Shown here piece by piece: positions 19,199 through 28,534 of a stretch of 64,000 nt of DNA (within the stretch, counting starts at the first letter, position 1; every line of letters starts with the position of its first letter). The notes under the pieces were generated by a model, which was given only the letters and a program-made list of their open reading frames with translations, did not search any database and was not told where the DNA came from. Source of the stretch: Levilactobacillus koreensis JCM 16448 (lineage in GTDB: Bacteria > Bacillota > Bacilli > Lactobacillales > Lactobacillaceae); contig NZ_AZDP01000040.1 of the NCBI RefSeq assembly GCF_001435525.1, forward strand, positions 1 to 64,000, in the 5' to 3' direction. A program made the position numbers and the translations under genes.

Positions 19199-20377
19199 TC
19201 ACTTCAATTCCCCAGCCTCTAGCAGATTCCAAATCTGCACGGCTGCCGTTTGTGCCAATTGGTTTGGCCGGTAATAGTTGGTCAGCAAAATGACGCCATC
19301 CTGGCCGTTCTTTGTCAGCATGGCCGTGGCTTCATAGCCGTATGCTAACCCGTGAACCCGAATGTAGGTCGGGTAAACGTACGCACCCCCACCGTACATG
19401 GATGATGACCCCGGTGCCAGTAAAATGTTGACATCGCTTTGTGGGTACAATTTCCCGAGTAGCATGTTGCGCTCCCCAACGTACAGGTCATGGGCTGACA
19501 TGTAGACTTGACCGGTCCCAAACTGATAATACATGGATGCCCGCGACTCTGGATAGCGACTTGCGTAGTTAGCCGCGACATTGTTGTCATTACTATTTTG
19601 ATAGCCCTGCGAGTAAGTCTTACTGTGGGCCATTTTGAAAACAAATCCCGTATGCTTCAATCCCCACGGTTGAATGATATTTTCTGTGAAGTATTGGCGG
19701 TAACTTTCCCCGGTGACCTGCTGGATGATCCCCGCTAGCAACATGAAGTTCACTGGCGAGTAATCCCACTTGCCGATTTGACTTGGCCGACTAATGATGT
19801 TCTTCAAGATAAACTTGAGCATCCCATTTTCGGAGTCCAATCCGTTCGGAAAGGCCTCTAACGTCAGGCCGCTCTTCATATCCAGCATGTCTCGGAGCGT
19901 AATATCCTTCGCCCCAGTGATCTGTGGGTAATACTGTGCCAACGTGTTTCCTAAGGACAGCTTCTGTTCGGCCGCCAACTTCATGATCAGACCAGCCGTA
20001 AATGACTTTTGAACCGAGGCGAGCTGATAGACGCTGTTCACGCCATTTCTTTTTTGCAACGCCGCATCCGCGTACCCCATGCCCTTTTGGTAAATGACCT
20101 TATCCTTGTGAACGACCAAGGCCGTTCCGACAAACCGGTTGGCTCGCAAAATGGCATCGATTTCCCGTGTCGCCGCAGTTGCCTTAGGCGTGACGACCTT
20201 CTTCTTTTTCTTCGGTGCCGCAACCCGCTTTGGCTTTGGTTTGACCACCGAACTACTACTGGACGACTCCTGTTCAGCTTGAGACTGAGTCTGACTGTTG
20301 AACCACCATGCCAGGCCCAGACCGATGCCGATGATCATCCCCATTGCAATCACAGTACCCCATACTCTATTCTTCAT
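19199..20377 (-). CDS. Membrane-anchored serine hydrolase (beta-lactamase/PBP4*-like)
   Basis: Extracytoplasmic serine hydrolase of the class C beta-lactamase-like family, 392 residues. A signal anchor (residues 6-26) is followed by a low-complexity Ser/Lys/Pro linker (about 35-68). The catalytic SxxK is S121-V-Q-K124 in LASVQKSFTAG. The second motif is Y206-S-P-V-N rather than the standard Y-S-N, and GGGAYVYPTYIRVHGLAYGYEA may hold the third motif. The family includes D-Ala-D-Ala peptidases, esterases and penicillin-binding-like proteins; which applies is unclear. The ATG follows GTAGGGGGC. It lies downstream of recX in the same direction with a 28-bp gap. Confidence 0.8.
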   Translation of the reverse strand: MKNRVWGTVIAMGMIIGIGLGLAWWFNSQTQSQAEQESSSSSSVVKPKPKRVAAPKKKKKVVTPKATAATREIDAILRANRFVGTALVVHKDKVIYQKGMGYADAALQKRNGVNSVYQLASVQKSFTAGLIMKLAAEQKLSLGNTLAQYYPQITGAKDITLRDMLDMKSGLTLEAFPNGLDSENGMLKFILKNIISRPSQIGKWDYSPVNFMLLAGIIQQVTGESYRQYFTENIIQPWGLKHTGFVFKMAHSKTYSQGYQNSNDNNVAANYASRYPESRASMYYQFGTGQVYMSAHDLYVGERNMLLGKLYPQSDVNILLAPGSSSMYGGGAYVYPTYIRVHGLAYGYEATAMLTKNGQDGVILLTNYYRPNQLAQTAAVQIWNLLEAGELK

Positions 20378-20405
20378 AACAGGTGCCCCCTACCTGATTA
20401 AGTTT

Positions 20406-21203
20406 TTAATCCGATTCCCCAAAATCGGCCAGCCAACGACTAATATCATCGAGCTTAAATCCCTTACGATATAGTGCCTGCTTGGTCTTGTAGGCCCGTT
20501 CCGATGCCGATAACGCCCGATAACGGTGCCACATCTTTTCACCCTGCTTTGCCAGCAGTTCCTGCTGTTCGTCAACGTCTGGCGTGAGTTCCAGCGACTC
20601 TAACATGGCCCCCGCCTCGTCGCTATCGAACCCCCGGGTCATCAGGCCCTGCCGAATCTTCTGTTGTTGCGTGCCAAAGGCTTGCCGATGATACCGCTTG
20701 GCCAGTTTTTCCGCGACGGCCGTCCCCACGGTCATGCGTTCCGCTGGTGTGTACTGCTTCAGGGCGTCATCGATGACTTGCTCACCCACACCCTTTTGGC
20801 GCAAGTTCTGACGAATCACCCGCGGCCCTTTGTCGCTGGTGTTCATCATGGTCCGCACGTAGCTGCCCGCATACTGACCATCATCGACCAGTGACATGTC
20901 GCGCAGCTTTTGTAGCGTCTGATCGATCGTCTCAGGTGGAATCTCCAATGTTCCTAATTTATCACGAACCTCTTTTTCAGTTCGCAGCTGATTGGATAAA
21001 TAATCCAGTGCCCGGTTATAGGCCTTAGAAACATCATCAGCGGCCGCCAAACGACTTTCGAGGTCCTTATCGACCTCCATCCCCTTAAAGAGCCGGAAGT
21101 CGACCAGCACGCTCTCACTGACGGGAAAAGCATAGTGCCCGTCAACGTAAATATTAAATCGTCCACTGCGCTTTTGCGCCTCAATCATAGTAATTTCAGC
21201 CAT
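20406..21203 (-). CDS. recX: Regulatory protein RecX
   Basis: Cytoplasmic modulator of RecA filaments, 265 residues, at the long end for the family as in other lactobacilli. Tandem three-helix RecX repeats are visible: [22 protein letters not shown], then [22 protein letters not shown], then [20 protein letters not shown] and [20 protein letters not shown]. The N-terminal beta region ([17 protein letters not shown]) is typical of Firmicute RecX. The ATG at 21203 follows AAAGGATG; an in-frame start further upstream (21248) has no ribosome site. Confidence 0.93.
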   Translation of the reverse strand: MAEITMIEAQKRSGRFNIYVDGHYAFPVSESVLVDFRLFKGMEVDKDLESRLAAADDVSKAYNRALDYLSNQLRTEKEVRDKLGTLEIPPETIDQTLQKLRDMSLVDDGQYAGSYVRTMMNTSDKGPRVIRQNLRQKGVGEQVIDDALKQYTPAERMTVGTAVAEKLAKRYHRQAFGTQQQKIRQGLMTRGFDSDEAGAMLESLELTPDVDEQQELLAKQGEKMWHRYRALSASERAYKTKQALYRKGFKLDDISRWLADFGESD

Positions 21204-21301
21204 GCAAGTCACATCCTTTGCGTTATTTTTATTCCCAATAGGAAACATTGTGTTTCTTTCGGCTTACCTTGTTAGCCTGTAGCACCGATGATCATAACTA
21301 A

Positions 21302-21878
21302 AGGTTGAAAGATGAAGTACCTGTCTCGTCCCAGTTTCGGCAAGGATTCACACCATTAAGATAGTATAAAATTGCCGCACTCCGGCTGACAGGAATTCCG
21401 CCTGCTGTGGGGACGCTTCAGACCGGAAATTCACCAGTCTTCTCGCTCGCTTTGAAGCCACGAAGATCGCGTGTCTCCAAAGTCGCCCGTGCTGTAAGCT
21501 GGCTGCATCCCTGTCCTCCTCCGGCTCTAACTCTGTGCGTTACCACGACAACAGCCGGAATACCTGGAGTTTTAGCGCTTTCGGTCCAATCGATAGTGAC
21601 TGTTACAGTCATTATCTCCGTCGTCTATGCACACCGCGTAAGCCGAGAGGTCGGCAGATATGGGCTCAGGCGCGTCGTTCTGCTTGGTCGGCGTTTCTTG
21701 CCGGCTTAGCAGAAAACCAACCTTGTAGACTCGGTTCTTTCGAGGCTTCAAGTTGTGTTCGCACCGTTCCAGCCCATATCTGCCGGCCGGTAAGGCGAAG
21801 GACTCACCAGGTTGCCTAGTTTTGGGACCGATGTTATTGCTAGAGCAGACGTAATTGGTATTTTGAAACTTTCAACCT
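21302..21878 (+). repeat. Dispersed intergenic repeat, full copy A
   Basis: A 577-bp non-coding element bounded by the inverted repeat AGGTTGAAAG (21302-21311) and CTTTCAACCT (21869-21878). Inside, CGGCAGATATGGGCT (21652-21666) and AGCCCATATCTGCCG (21771-21785) form a perfect 15-bp inverted repeat. Segments recur at 4.2, 12.9, 19.1, 29.1-29.5 and 39.1 kb. No transposase or long coding frame is present, so it resembles a MITE- or REP-like element. The flanks (21204-21301 and 21879-22148) hold no gene; a TATAAT at 22113 may belong to the flavodoxin promoter. Confidence 0.7.
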
Positions 21879-22148
21879 CGTATTATATAGATTAACAAAA
21901 GGCGTGCATCAGCGACGATGCTTACCATTACAAGTGGACTTTCTGGCAGTCATGACACGACCACTCTAGTCATTCTTCAAGCTTCGCAACTATTCTACCA
22001 GTTCTCTAACCGCGATGCTGGACCTAACGGGTAATTAGTTAAGCCATTATCTTTTCCCTAGCAACACCGTGTGTGGTCGTCATGGTCCCTAGCCACCAAG
22101 CGATCGACCTGCTATAATTAACGGCATACTGACAAGGGAGTGGTCAAA

Positions 22149-22613
22149 TTGGCAACGGCACACGTGGTATTTGCCACAATTACGGGTAACAATGAAGACG
22201 TGGCGGACATCGTCACCGAAAAATTAGAGGATCTAGGCTGTCAGGTCACCGAAACGGAAATCTCGCAGACCGACGCCGCAGAATTAGCGGACGCCGATAT
22301 CTGCGTGGTTTGTGCGTACACCTATGATGAAGGGTCCCTTCCCGATGAAGGCATGGACTTTTACGAAGACCTGCAAGAACTCGACTTGGCTGGTAAAGTT
22401 TACGGCGTTGCCGGGTCTGGTGACACCTTCTACGGGGAATACTATAACACCACCGTCGACCACTTTGACCATGTCTTTCAAATGACTGGCGCCACTCGTG
22501 GTGCGGCCAACGTGAAGATCAACTTGGAGCCAGACCAGGAAGCCATCGACCAACTCGATCAGTTTGCTCAGGGTCTGGTCACCACGTTCCAAAAACAATC
22601 GTCCTCAAAGTAA
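22149..22613 (+). CDS. Flavodoxin
   Basis: Small FMN electron carrier of 154 residues, similar to Bacillus YkuN/YkuP. The phosphate loop FATITGNNEDVADI near the N-terminus (T-x-T-G-N) binds FMN phosphate. YTYDEGSLPDEGMDFYEDL and GVAGSGDTFYGEYYNTTVDHF are the flanking loops over the isoalloxazine ring. The chain is strongly acidic, as expected. Although a GTG at 22140 is in frame, it overlaps the AAGGGAG ribosome site, so TTG at 22149 is the probable start. A TATAAT lies at 22113-22118. Monocistronic with its own terminator. The partner reductase is unknown. Confidence 0.87.
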   Translation: MATAHVVFATITGNNEDVADIVTEKLEDLGCQVTETEISQTDAAELADADICVVCAYTYDEGSLPDEGMDFYEDLQELDLAGKVYGVAGSGDTFYGEYYNTTVDHFDHVFQMTGATRGAANVKINLEPDQEAIDQLDQFAQGLVTTFQKQSSSK

Positions 22614-22658
22614 GCAACCAGTTAAATCAATAAGGGGTAAAATTACCCGGAGTCACCA

Positions 22659-22700
22659 ACGCACGCAGTCAACGATTAGGTTGATTGCGTGCGTTTTTTG
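22659..22700. terminator. Convergent terminator, flavodoxin and YihY genes
   Basis: ACGCACGCAGTCAAC pairs with GTTGATTGCGTGCGT (one wobble), followed by a T run on the plus strand and A-rich sequence on the other side. Confidence 0.85.
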
Positions 22701-22705
22701 ACACT

Positions 22706-23608
22706 TCATTTTTTCTTAATACGATACTTTAGTATCTGAGGAATCGCGGATTGCTCCGCGATATCCCCCTCCCAGAGCTCTTGAATAGCCGCATTCAACA
22801 CGGCCCCGAACATCAGGATCATTCCGGTGAAGTACAGCCAAAACATCAACACGATAAACGTTCCAATGGTCTTATAACTATCGATGTTGTGGACGAAGTA
22901 CTTCACATACAGCGAGAAGGCTTGCGACAGGAACAACCAACCCAATGTCGCCGTGAGCGCCCCAGGCCACACGTAGCGCCATTTAATTTTAGCACTGGGC
23001 ACAAAGTAAAATAGGATCATCAAGATAAAGAACGTGACCAGAAATGTCACTGGCCATTTGATGGCGTTGACGTAGGCAATCAGTTGCGTTGGCAAGTGCA
23101 GCAAGGGGGTCAACTGTTCCAAGACGATCTGGCCAAAACTAAAGGACAACATCAACACGAACAACAACACAATCAAAACGACCATCCAGAAAAACGCCAC
23201 CACCCGACTCACCAGGGCATTTTGCTTGGAGACCCCGTACGCACCGTTGACAGTTCGTTGAAACGCCGCAACGGCCCGTGATGAGGACCATAATGACACG
23301 ATAACCCCGATGGACAAGACGCTACCACTCTTGTTATTTAAAAACGAGTGAATAATCGGCTTTAACATGGTGAAGATACTTTCGGGAACGATCGGCTCGA
23401 TGCTATTGAGGACGGATGTCGTATCAATATGCAGAAATGGGAGCAGACTGGCCAAAACCAGCAACGCCGGAAACAGCGACATCAAGACATAGTAAGCCAA
23501 GACGACGGCTGAGTCGGAAACGTTCGCCATTTGAAAGTGCTTAGCGATGGTTTGAATCACCCGAATGGTGGGGGCAAAGCGTTTGCGCCACTGACTAGTC
23601 ACGGTCAC
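22706..23608 (-). CDS. YihY/BrkB family inner membrane protein
   Basis: Integral membrane protein of about 300 residues, once misnamed ribonuclease BN. Six hydrophobic helices are visible (about 32-52, 90-110, 135-160, 180-205, 215-235 and 245-275), with conserved ALAYYVLMSLFPALLVLASLLPFL-type first helix (broken here) and SRAVAAFQRTVNGAYGV. Start is one of two GTG codons (23608 or 23602); both follow AAAGGAG, the second with better spacing. The gene lies 13 bp after the NERD-like gene, so the two are probably co-transcribed with the 2-epimerase gene. The transport role is unknown. Confidence 0.83.
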   Translation of the reverse strand: MTVTSQWRKRFAPTIRVIQTIAKHFQMANVSDSAVVLAYYVLMSLFPALLVLASLLPFLHIDTTSVLNSIEPIVPESIFTMLKPIIHSFLNNKSGSVLSIGVIVSLWSSSRAVAAFQRTVNGAYGVSKQNALVSRVVAFFWMVVLIVLLFVLMLSFSFGQIVLEQLTPLLHLPTQLIAYVNAIKWPVTFLVTFFILMILFYFVPSAKIKWRYVWPGALTATLGWLFLSQAFSLYVKYFVHNIDSYKTIGTFIVLMFWLYFTGMILMFGAVLNAAIQELWEGDIAEQSAIPQILKYRIKKK

Positions 23609-23621
23609 CTGGCTCCTTTCA

Positions 23622-24479
23622 TTAGAATGACCCGTAGTCCTCCGCGAACTTCAACGTGCCAATCATTTTTTCAAGAGTTTTACGACTAAAACGAACCCGT
23701 TTAGCCTGACGAAAGGCTTCGATGAAGGTCTTTAAGTCCTCATAGTTGGCGACCGCCGTACAGTTGTAGGCATCACTTGCATTTAACTTCGTCTTATTGC
23801 CGACAACTAGTGAATTGTTGTGGTCGTAACGGTCGTAATAATTATAGTAAACCAACGGCTTCACAAAGTCGATGATTCGGTCATTTTTATTTTCCAATTG
23901 CTTGTGCATCGTGATTTCACTATTGATATAACGCACCAGCAGTTTCGATGACAGTTCCGCCTGCGTTGCGGGATTACTGATCCCTGTATGCAAGGTGATC
24001 GACCGTTGACCACGGCCCTCCTGTTCCAGACTCATCGTGTACCCCTGCGTCAGGGATTCATTTTCGTCGGATAGATTGGGCAGGAAAAACCGATCCAGCC
24101 GATTGGTGAGCATCTGTGACGTTTCTTTTTCCTTTTCGCGTGAAGACAGGTTCACCGCAGAAAAGTCATCCAGACTAGACGAGAACATCTCCTCCGACAG
24201 ATCATGGAAGATCATCCCCCGCCAATACTTGCTCTCCACGTTGATGACGCCAAACGAGGTGACCAGCAGGTTGTCGATCTGCATCACCCGCCAGGAATCC
24301 CCATCATTCATTTCCTGAGTAACGGGATTCTTGACCTTATTGGCAAAGTGAACGTTCCGTAAAATTTTATAGTCAAATCGTTCATTCTTCTTTTGCGCAT
24401 CTAAATGAATATCCCGCATAATTTCTGATAACTGTTCAGTGGTCTTAATCTCGGCCCGGTCATACGCCGTCTCAGCCAT
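23622..24479 (-). CDS. NERD-like / PD-(D/E)xK nuclease-fold protein
   Basis: A 285-residue soluble protein. Residues 37-92 carry the layout of the nuclease-related domain: a short beta segment, then QID69NLLVTSFGVINVE82SK84YW. This matches the D...ExK catalytic pattern of restriction-endonuclease-like folds and the NERD consensus (QIDhhhh..G.hhhE.K). The C-terminal 190 residues, rich in charged and aromatic residues, are unrecognised. The ATG at 24479 follows TTGGAGG by eight bases and overlaps the WecB stop codon by eight bases, indicating translational coupling. Substrate is unknown; the link with a sugar epimerase is unexplained. Confidence 0.6.
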   Translation of the reverse strand: MAETAYDRAEIKTTEQLSEIMRDIHLDAQKKNERFDYKILRNVHFANKVKNPVTQEMNDGDSWRVMQIDNLLVTSFGVINVESKYWRGMIFHDLSEEMFSSSLDDFSAVNLSSREKEKETSQMLTNRLDRFFLPNLSDENESLTQGYTMSLEQEGRGQRSITLHTGISNPATQAELSSKLLVRYINSEITMHKQLENKNDRIIDFVKPLVYYNYYDRYDHNNSLVVGNKTKLNASDAYNCTAVANYEDLKTFIEAFRQAKRVRFSRKTLEKMIGTLKFAEDYGSF

Positions 24480-25602
24480 TAGCATTGCCTCCAATTTTCT
24501 TCTGAATCGCATCTAAAATGTATTCTGCCGCATGCCCGTCACCATAAGGGTTCTTAACCTGCGCCATCCGGTCATAGGCTGCTTGATCAGTCAGTAAACT
24601 TTCCATGGCCGCTGTGACTTGTTTAGGATCAGTCCCCACTAACTTCAGCGTGCCATTGTCGACCCCTTCAGGCCGCTCCGTGGTGTCCCGTAAAACCAAG
24701 ACTGGTTTGTTTAATGACGGGGCCTCTTCCTGCACACCACCGGAATCGGTCATGATGAAGTAACTCCGGGCCGACAGATTGTGAAAGTCAACGACATCCA
24801 GTGGATCGATCAAATGAATCCGATCCATGCCATCCAATTCCTCGTGCGCCACACTCTGTACGGCCGGACTCAGGTGCACGGGATAGATGACCTCCACGTC
24901 AGGATGGGCGACGACGACCTGCCGAACGGCGTGCAACACGGCGTGCATGGGCGCACCCTGGTTCTCACGCCGGTGCATGGTCAGCAGGATCAAACGGTGC
25001 CCTGCCTGTACTTGATCCAAGACCGCATGATGGTAATTCGCGTCAACGGTCTGCTTCAAGGCGTCGATGGCCGTGTTCCCCGTCACGTAGATCTGACTGT
25101 CGGGGTGGGCTTGTTTCAAGAGATTAGCGCGTGATAGCTCGGTGGGCGCAAAGTACAGATCACTCAGGATATCCGTTAACTGCCGGTTCATTTCCTCAGG
25201 ATACGGCGAGTACTTGTCCCAGGTCCGCAGCCCCGCTTCCACGTGTCCCAGCAACGTTTGGTGATAAAAGGCACTCACACTAGCCGCAAAAGTAGTGGTT
25301 GTGTCCCCGTGGACCAGAACGATATCGGGTTTGGCTGCCGTCAGTACGGCATCTAAATGTGATAAGACCCGCGTAGTGATCTCACTCAGCGTCTGTTTGG
25401 GTTTCATAATATTTAAATCATAATCCGGTTTAATGTGGAAAATTTCCAGAACTTGGTCTAACATTTCGCGGTGTTGCGCGGTGACGACCGTAATGGGTGT
25501 AAATTCACTCGGTCGTTTCTGCATCGCTAAAATAATCGGGGCCATCTTAATTGCCTCGGGCCGCGTTCCGAAAATGGTCATGACTTTAATTGGTTTCGTC
25601 AC
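24472..25602 (-). CDS. wecB: UDP-N-acetylglucosamine 2-epimerase (non-hydrolysing)
   Basis: Cytoplasmic enzyme interconverting UDP-GlcNAc and UDP-ManNAc for wall polymer synthesis, 376 residues (normal length). Signatures: FGTRPEAIKMAPI near the N-terminus, VHGDTTTTFAASVSAFYHQ, GHVEAGLRTWDKYSPYPEEMNR, and the C-terminal TDSGGVQEEAPSLNKPVLV followed by RDTTERPEGV. The GTG at 25602 follows TTGGAGGG by seven bases and is preferred over an in-frame TTG upstream. It is first in a three-gene unit (epimerase, NERD-like, YihY). Also named mnaA; product use here (linkage unit or capsule) is inferred. Confidence 0.95.
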   Translation of the reverse strand: MTKPIKVMTIFGTRPEAIKMAPIILAMQKRPSEFTPITVVTAQHREMLDQVLEIFHIKPDYDLNIMKPKQTLSEITTRVLSHLDAVLTAAKPDIVLVHGDTTTTFAASVSAFYHQTLLGHVEAGLRTWDKYSPYPEEMNRQLTDILSDLYFAPTELSRANLLKQAHPDSQIYVTGNTAIDALKQTVDANYHHAVLDQVQAGHRLILLTMHRRENQGAPMHAVLHAVRQVVVAHPDVEVIYPVHLSPAVQSVAHEELDGMDRIHLIDPLDVVDFHNLSARSYFIMTDSGGVQEEAPSLNKPVLVLRDTTERPEGVDNGTLKLVGTDPKQVTAAMESLLTDQAAYDRMAQVKNPYGDGHAAEYILDAIQKKIGGNANG

Positions 25603-25955
25603 AATTTTCCCTCCAATGATGATGCTAATTAAGGTCAATTATAGCAGATACCGCCGCCAAGTGTTACGCTATCCGACCCATCCCCTAAAATAACGTCACC
25701 TGGTTTTTCGTCATTAATCAGTTGCTCCGCACAACGACTAAGCACATGCTACGACCACCTCCTTAACTAGCCGCAACGAACTCGTCAGCTGTTACCCTTT
25801 CCGCGAGTTGTGCTAAATTTTAATCAAGTGGTAGCCGTAGTGCAGCCAATTTACAACAACACTTGTCTTTAGATACTACCGACTGTAAGGGAAACTTAAT
25901 GGCCAGCCCGAATCAAATGCGGTAAGATAGTATCGTTGTGAAAGGAATGTCTGTG

Positions 25956-26897
25956 ATGAAAAAAATTAGTCTGGTCGTTCCTTGCTATAACGAGGAGGAA
26001 TCCATTCCACTGTTTTACCGAACCGTTAGCAAGGTGATCGATTCTATGAACACCCCTACCCCGACGGTAACACCGGAGTATATCTTCGTGGATGACGGGT
26101 CTAGTGACCGCACCCTTGAAGAAATGAAAGCCTTACATCAGCAGTTTCCGGAGGCGGTCCACTACCGGTCCTTCTCCAGAAACTTTGGGAAGGAATCGGC
26201 GCTCGCTGCCGGCTTGCAAGCCACGACTGGGGACGTGGTGGCCGTCATGGACGTCGATTTACAAGACCCACCTGAGCTACTACCGAAAATGTTCAAGCTG
26301 ATTGAACAAGATGGTTACGACTGCGTGGGTACGATTCAAAAGGAACGGCGCGGGCAAAGCCGGATTCGGGCTTTTCTCTCATCTAGTTTCTATTGGGTCA
26401 TTAACTGGTTATCCGATGTGCGCATTGAACCCAATGCCCGGGACTACCGCCTGATGACGCGCCAATTTGTCGACACCGTCTTATCGTTACCGGAGTTTAA
26501 CCGCTTTTCTAAGGGTATCTTCAGTTGGGTCGGTTTCAAGACGACCTACCTGACCTACGAGAGCCAACCCCGCGCAGCTGGCAAGACTCACTGGAATCTG
26601 CGGCAGCTGTTTTCGTACTCGATTGAGGGCATCATCGATTTTTCCAGCGCACCATTGCGGCTGGCAACTTGGGTCGGTGGCATCTCATTTGTCTTGTCGC
26701 TGATTGGCATGATTTTCGTTTTCGTTCGGGCCTTGACCGTGGGTGGTGCCGTTGCCGGTTGGCCATCCTTAGTCGTCATCCTGCTGTTGATCGGCGGAAT
26801 TCAGCTCTTTTGTCTGGGGATTCTTGGTCAGTACATCAATAAGATCTACCTCGAAACCAAGCATCGACCGAAGTTTATTATCCGTGAAGAAAAATAA
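25956..26897 (+). CDS. GtrB/DPM1-like family 2 glycosyltransferase
   Basis: Membrane glycosyltransferase of 313 residues that loads a sugar onto a polyprenyl phosphate carrier. The GT2 A-fold domain (residues about 1-225) starts ISLVVPCYNEEESIPLFY and contains DVDLQDPPELLP (the DxD-like nucleotide-sugar site) and SRNFGKESALAAG. Two C-terminal membrane helices (about 230-255 and 265-290) are typical of GtrB and CsbB proteins. GTG at 25953 or ATG at 25956 may be used after GAAAGGA. No flippase or GtrC-like partner is adjacent. It ends at a strong terminator. It could decorate teichoic acid, as such proteins do in other Firmicutes. Confidence 0.88.
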   Translation: MKKISLVVPCYNEEESIPLFYRTVSKVIDSMNTPTPTVTPEYIFVDDGSSDRTLEEMKALHQQFPEAVHYRSFSRNFGKESALAAGLQATTGDVVAVMDVDLQDPPELLPKMFKLIEQDGYDCVGTIQKERRGQSRIRAFLSSSFYWVINWLSDVRIEPNARDYRLMTRQFVDTVLSLPEFNRFSKGIFSWVGFKTTYLTYESQPRAAGKTHWNLRQLFSYSIEGIIDFSSAPLRLATWVGGISFVLSLIGMIFVFVRALTVGGAVAGWPSLVVILLLIGGIQLFCLGILGQYINKIYLETKHRPKFIIREEK

Positions 26898-26911
26898 GTC
26901 TCACTAACTAA

Positions 26912-26962
26912 AGAGCGTCGTGTCCTCTCCCAATTGGGAAGTAGACACGACGCTCTATTTTT
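26912..26962 (+). terminator. Terminator after the GtrB-like gene
   Basis: AGAGCGTCGTGTC pairs with GACACGACGCTCT, followed by ATTTTT. Confidence 0.9.
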
Positions 26963-27019
26963 AAGCACTAAAGTAACCTCAGCGCACCACAATATCTAAC
27001 AATTAAATAAAAGATACAA

Positions 27020-28375
27020 TTAGTGGATGATCATGTTCATCAGTAAGACCATGAGCAAACCGACTACTGAGATGACCGTTTCCAGTGTCGTCCAGACTTG
27101 GAACGTTTGCTTAACGCTCAGGTCAAAGTACTCGGAGAACATCCAGAATCCAGCATCGTTCACGTGGGAAGCAGCCAAGGAACCCGCACCGATTGCCAAA
27201 GCAATCATAACGGGGTCGGCGCCCAGCGTGTGCATCAGTGGCGTGATCAGCCCAGAAGCCGTCATCCCAGAAACCGTCGCTGAACCCAGTGAGATCCGTA
27301 GAATAACGGTAATCAACCAAGCCAACAGAATTGGTGAGAACTTGGAGTGCATCATCATCTGTTGAACCGCTTTACCAACCCCACCATCGATCAGGACCTG
27401 CTTAAACGCAGAACCCCCGGCGATTACCATTAACAGCATCGAAATCGACTTGATGGCGTCTTCTAAAGTCGCACTGATTTCCTTCATGGACCGGCCACGA
27501 TGGAAACCCATGGACCAGATGGCAAAGAGCAGCGCAATGACCATGGCAATGACCGGATTCCCGAGCATCGTGATCACGGCGTCTACACCGTGCGGATTTT
27601 TCGGCGCAGTTCCCCCGTTGACGACCATTTGATAAATCGTTGCCAAAATCATGAAGACAACTGGGAACAATGACGTGAAGACGGCCAAACCGAAGCCAGG
27701 CGTTTCCTTCAGGTCAAATTCCTTCACTTCACCAAAGGCGGGTAAGGACCGCTTAATGACAAAGAGATCTGGGTTAAACCGACGAATGACCCGCGTCCAG
27801 ATTGGGCCGGCGACGATCACACACGGAATAGCGACGATCACACCGACCATCAACATTTCACCAACGTTTGCGCCTAAAGCGGTCGCAACGGCGGTTGGGG
27901 ATGGTTGGGGTGGCAGGAATCCTTGCGTGGCCGACAGTGCAGCCGCCATGGAAATTCCCAAGTAGAGGAATGGCACTTCGGCTTCCAGCGCAACCGCAAA
28001 CACGATTGGCGTGACCAAAACCAGTCCCACTTCAAACAACAGGGAGATCCCGATCAAGAAGGATGCCACCACAATGGCTACTTGTAACCGTTTCTTCCCA
28101 AAGATACTGATCAAGGTCCGGGCAATTCGGTATGATCCACCGGCGTCAGAAACTAACCGGCCAATCATCGCTCCAAAACCAAAGACGATAATCAGTTCGC
28201 CCATGGAGCTACCGATCCCGTTTTTGATGGAATCCGCAATACTTGCGGGGTTCATGCCTAAACCAAGCGCTACTAAAATCGACGTAGCGATCAGTGAAAC
28301 GAAGGTATTCAACTTTACTCGAATGATTAAGAAGAGTAATAGCAAAATACCCAACAACAAAATCACGAACTGCAT
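27020..28375 (-). CDS. gntP: GntP family gluconate permease (first copy)
   Basis: Integral membrane symporter of 451 residues with 12-14 hydrophobic segments, importing gluconate or a related sugar acid with protons. Family features include LGISMAAALSATQGFLPPQPSP, GSATVSGMTASGLITPL and AAGSHVNDAGFWMF-like HVNDAGFW. The protein closely resembles a second copy at 37691-39049. The ATG at 28375 follows AAAGAGAG; reading upstream gives a Lys- and Leu-rich extension without a ribosome site. A promoter with an embedded inverted repeat lies at 28453-28481. UspA is encoded upstream in the same direction. Substrate may be gluconate; other sugar acids are possible. Confidence 0.88.
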   Translation of the reverse strand: MQFVILLLGILLLLFLIIRVKLNTFVSLIATSILVALGLGMNPASIADSIKNGIGSSMGELIIVFGFGAMIGRLVSDAGGSYRIARTLISIFGKKRLQVAIVVASFLIGISLLFEVGLVLVTPIVFAVALEAEVPFLYLGISMAAALSATQGFLPPQPSPTAVATALGANVGEMLMVGVIVAIPCVIVAGPIWTRVIRRFNPDLFVIKRSLPAFGEVKEFDLKETPGFGLAVFTSLFPVVFMILATIYQMVVNGGTAPKNPHGVDAVITMLGNPVIAMVIALLFAIWSMGFHRGRSMKEISATLEDAIKSISMLLMVIAGGSAFKQVLIDGGVGKAVQQMMMHSKFSPILLAWLITVILRISLGSATVSGMTASGLITPLMHTLGADPVMIALAIGAGSLAASHVNDAGFWMFSEYFDLSVKQTFQVWTTLETVISVVGLLMVLLMNMIIH

Positions 28376-28452
28376 TCTTATTCTCTCTTTTCTTATGCTG
28401 ATTCTAACTAATTCTGCCTGCCGAAGCAAAACTAGCAACTCGCATAAGAACC

Positions 28453-28481
28453 ATTGTATGAAAAATATTTTCAACTTGCAA
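28453..28481 (-). promoter_or_regulatory. gntP promoter with operator-like inverted repeat in the spacer
   Basis: On the minus strand TTGCAA and TACAAT are separated by 17 bp. The spacer is filled by the near-palindrome TGAAAATATTTTTCA (28459-28473). The same layout occurs upstream of gnd, so both are likely bound by the RpiR-family regulator encoded at 34.0-34.9 kb. Confidence 0.55.
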
Positions 28482-28534
28482 GGGGCCAATTGAACATTAT
28501 TTTCATATTAGTTCGTCAAATCGCTGTGAAACCG

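Noticed and set aside
21407-21819. Overlapping open frames within repeat copy A
   Set aside because: Not preserved in other copies of the repeat, no ribosome sites, and translations lack any family pattern.
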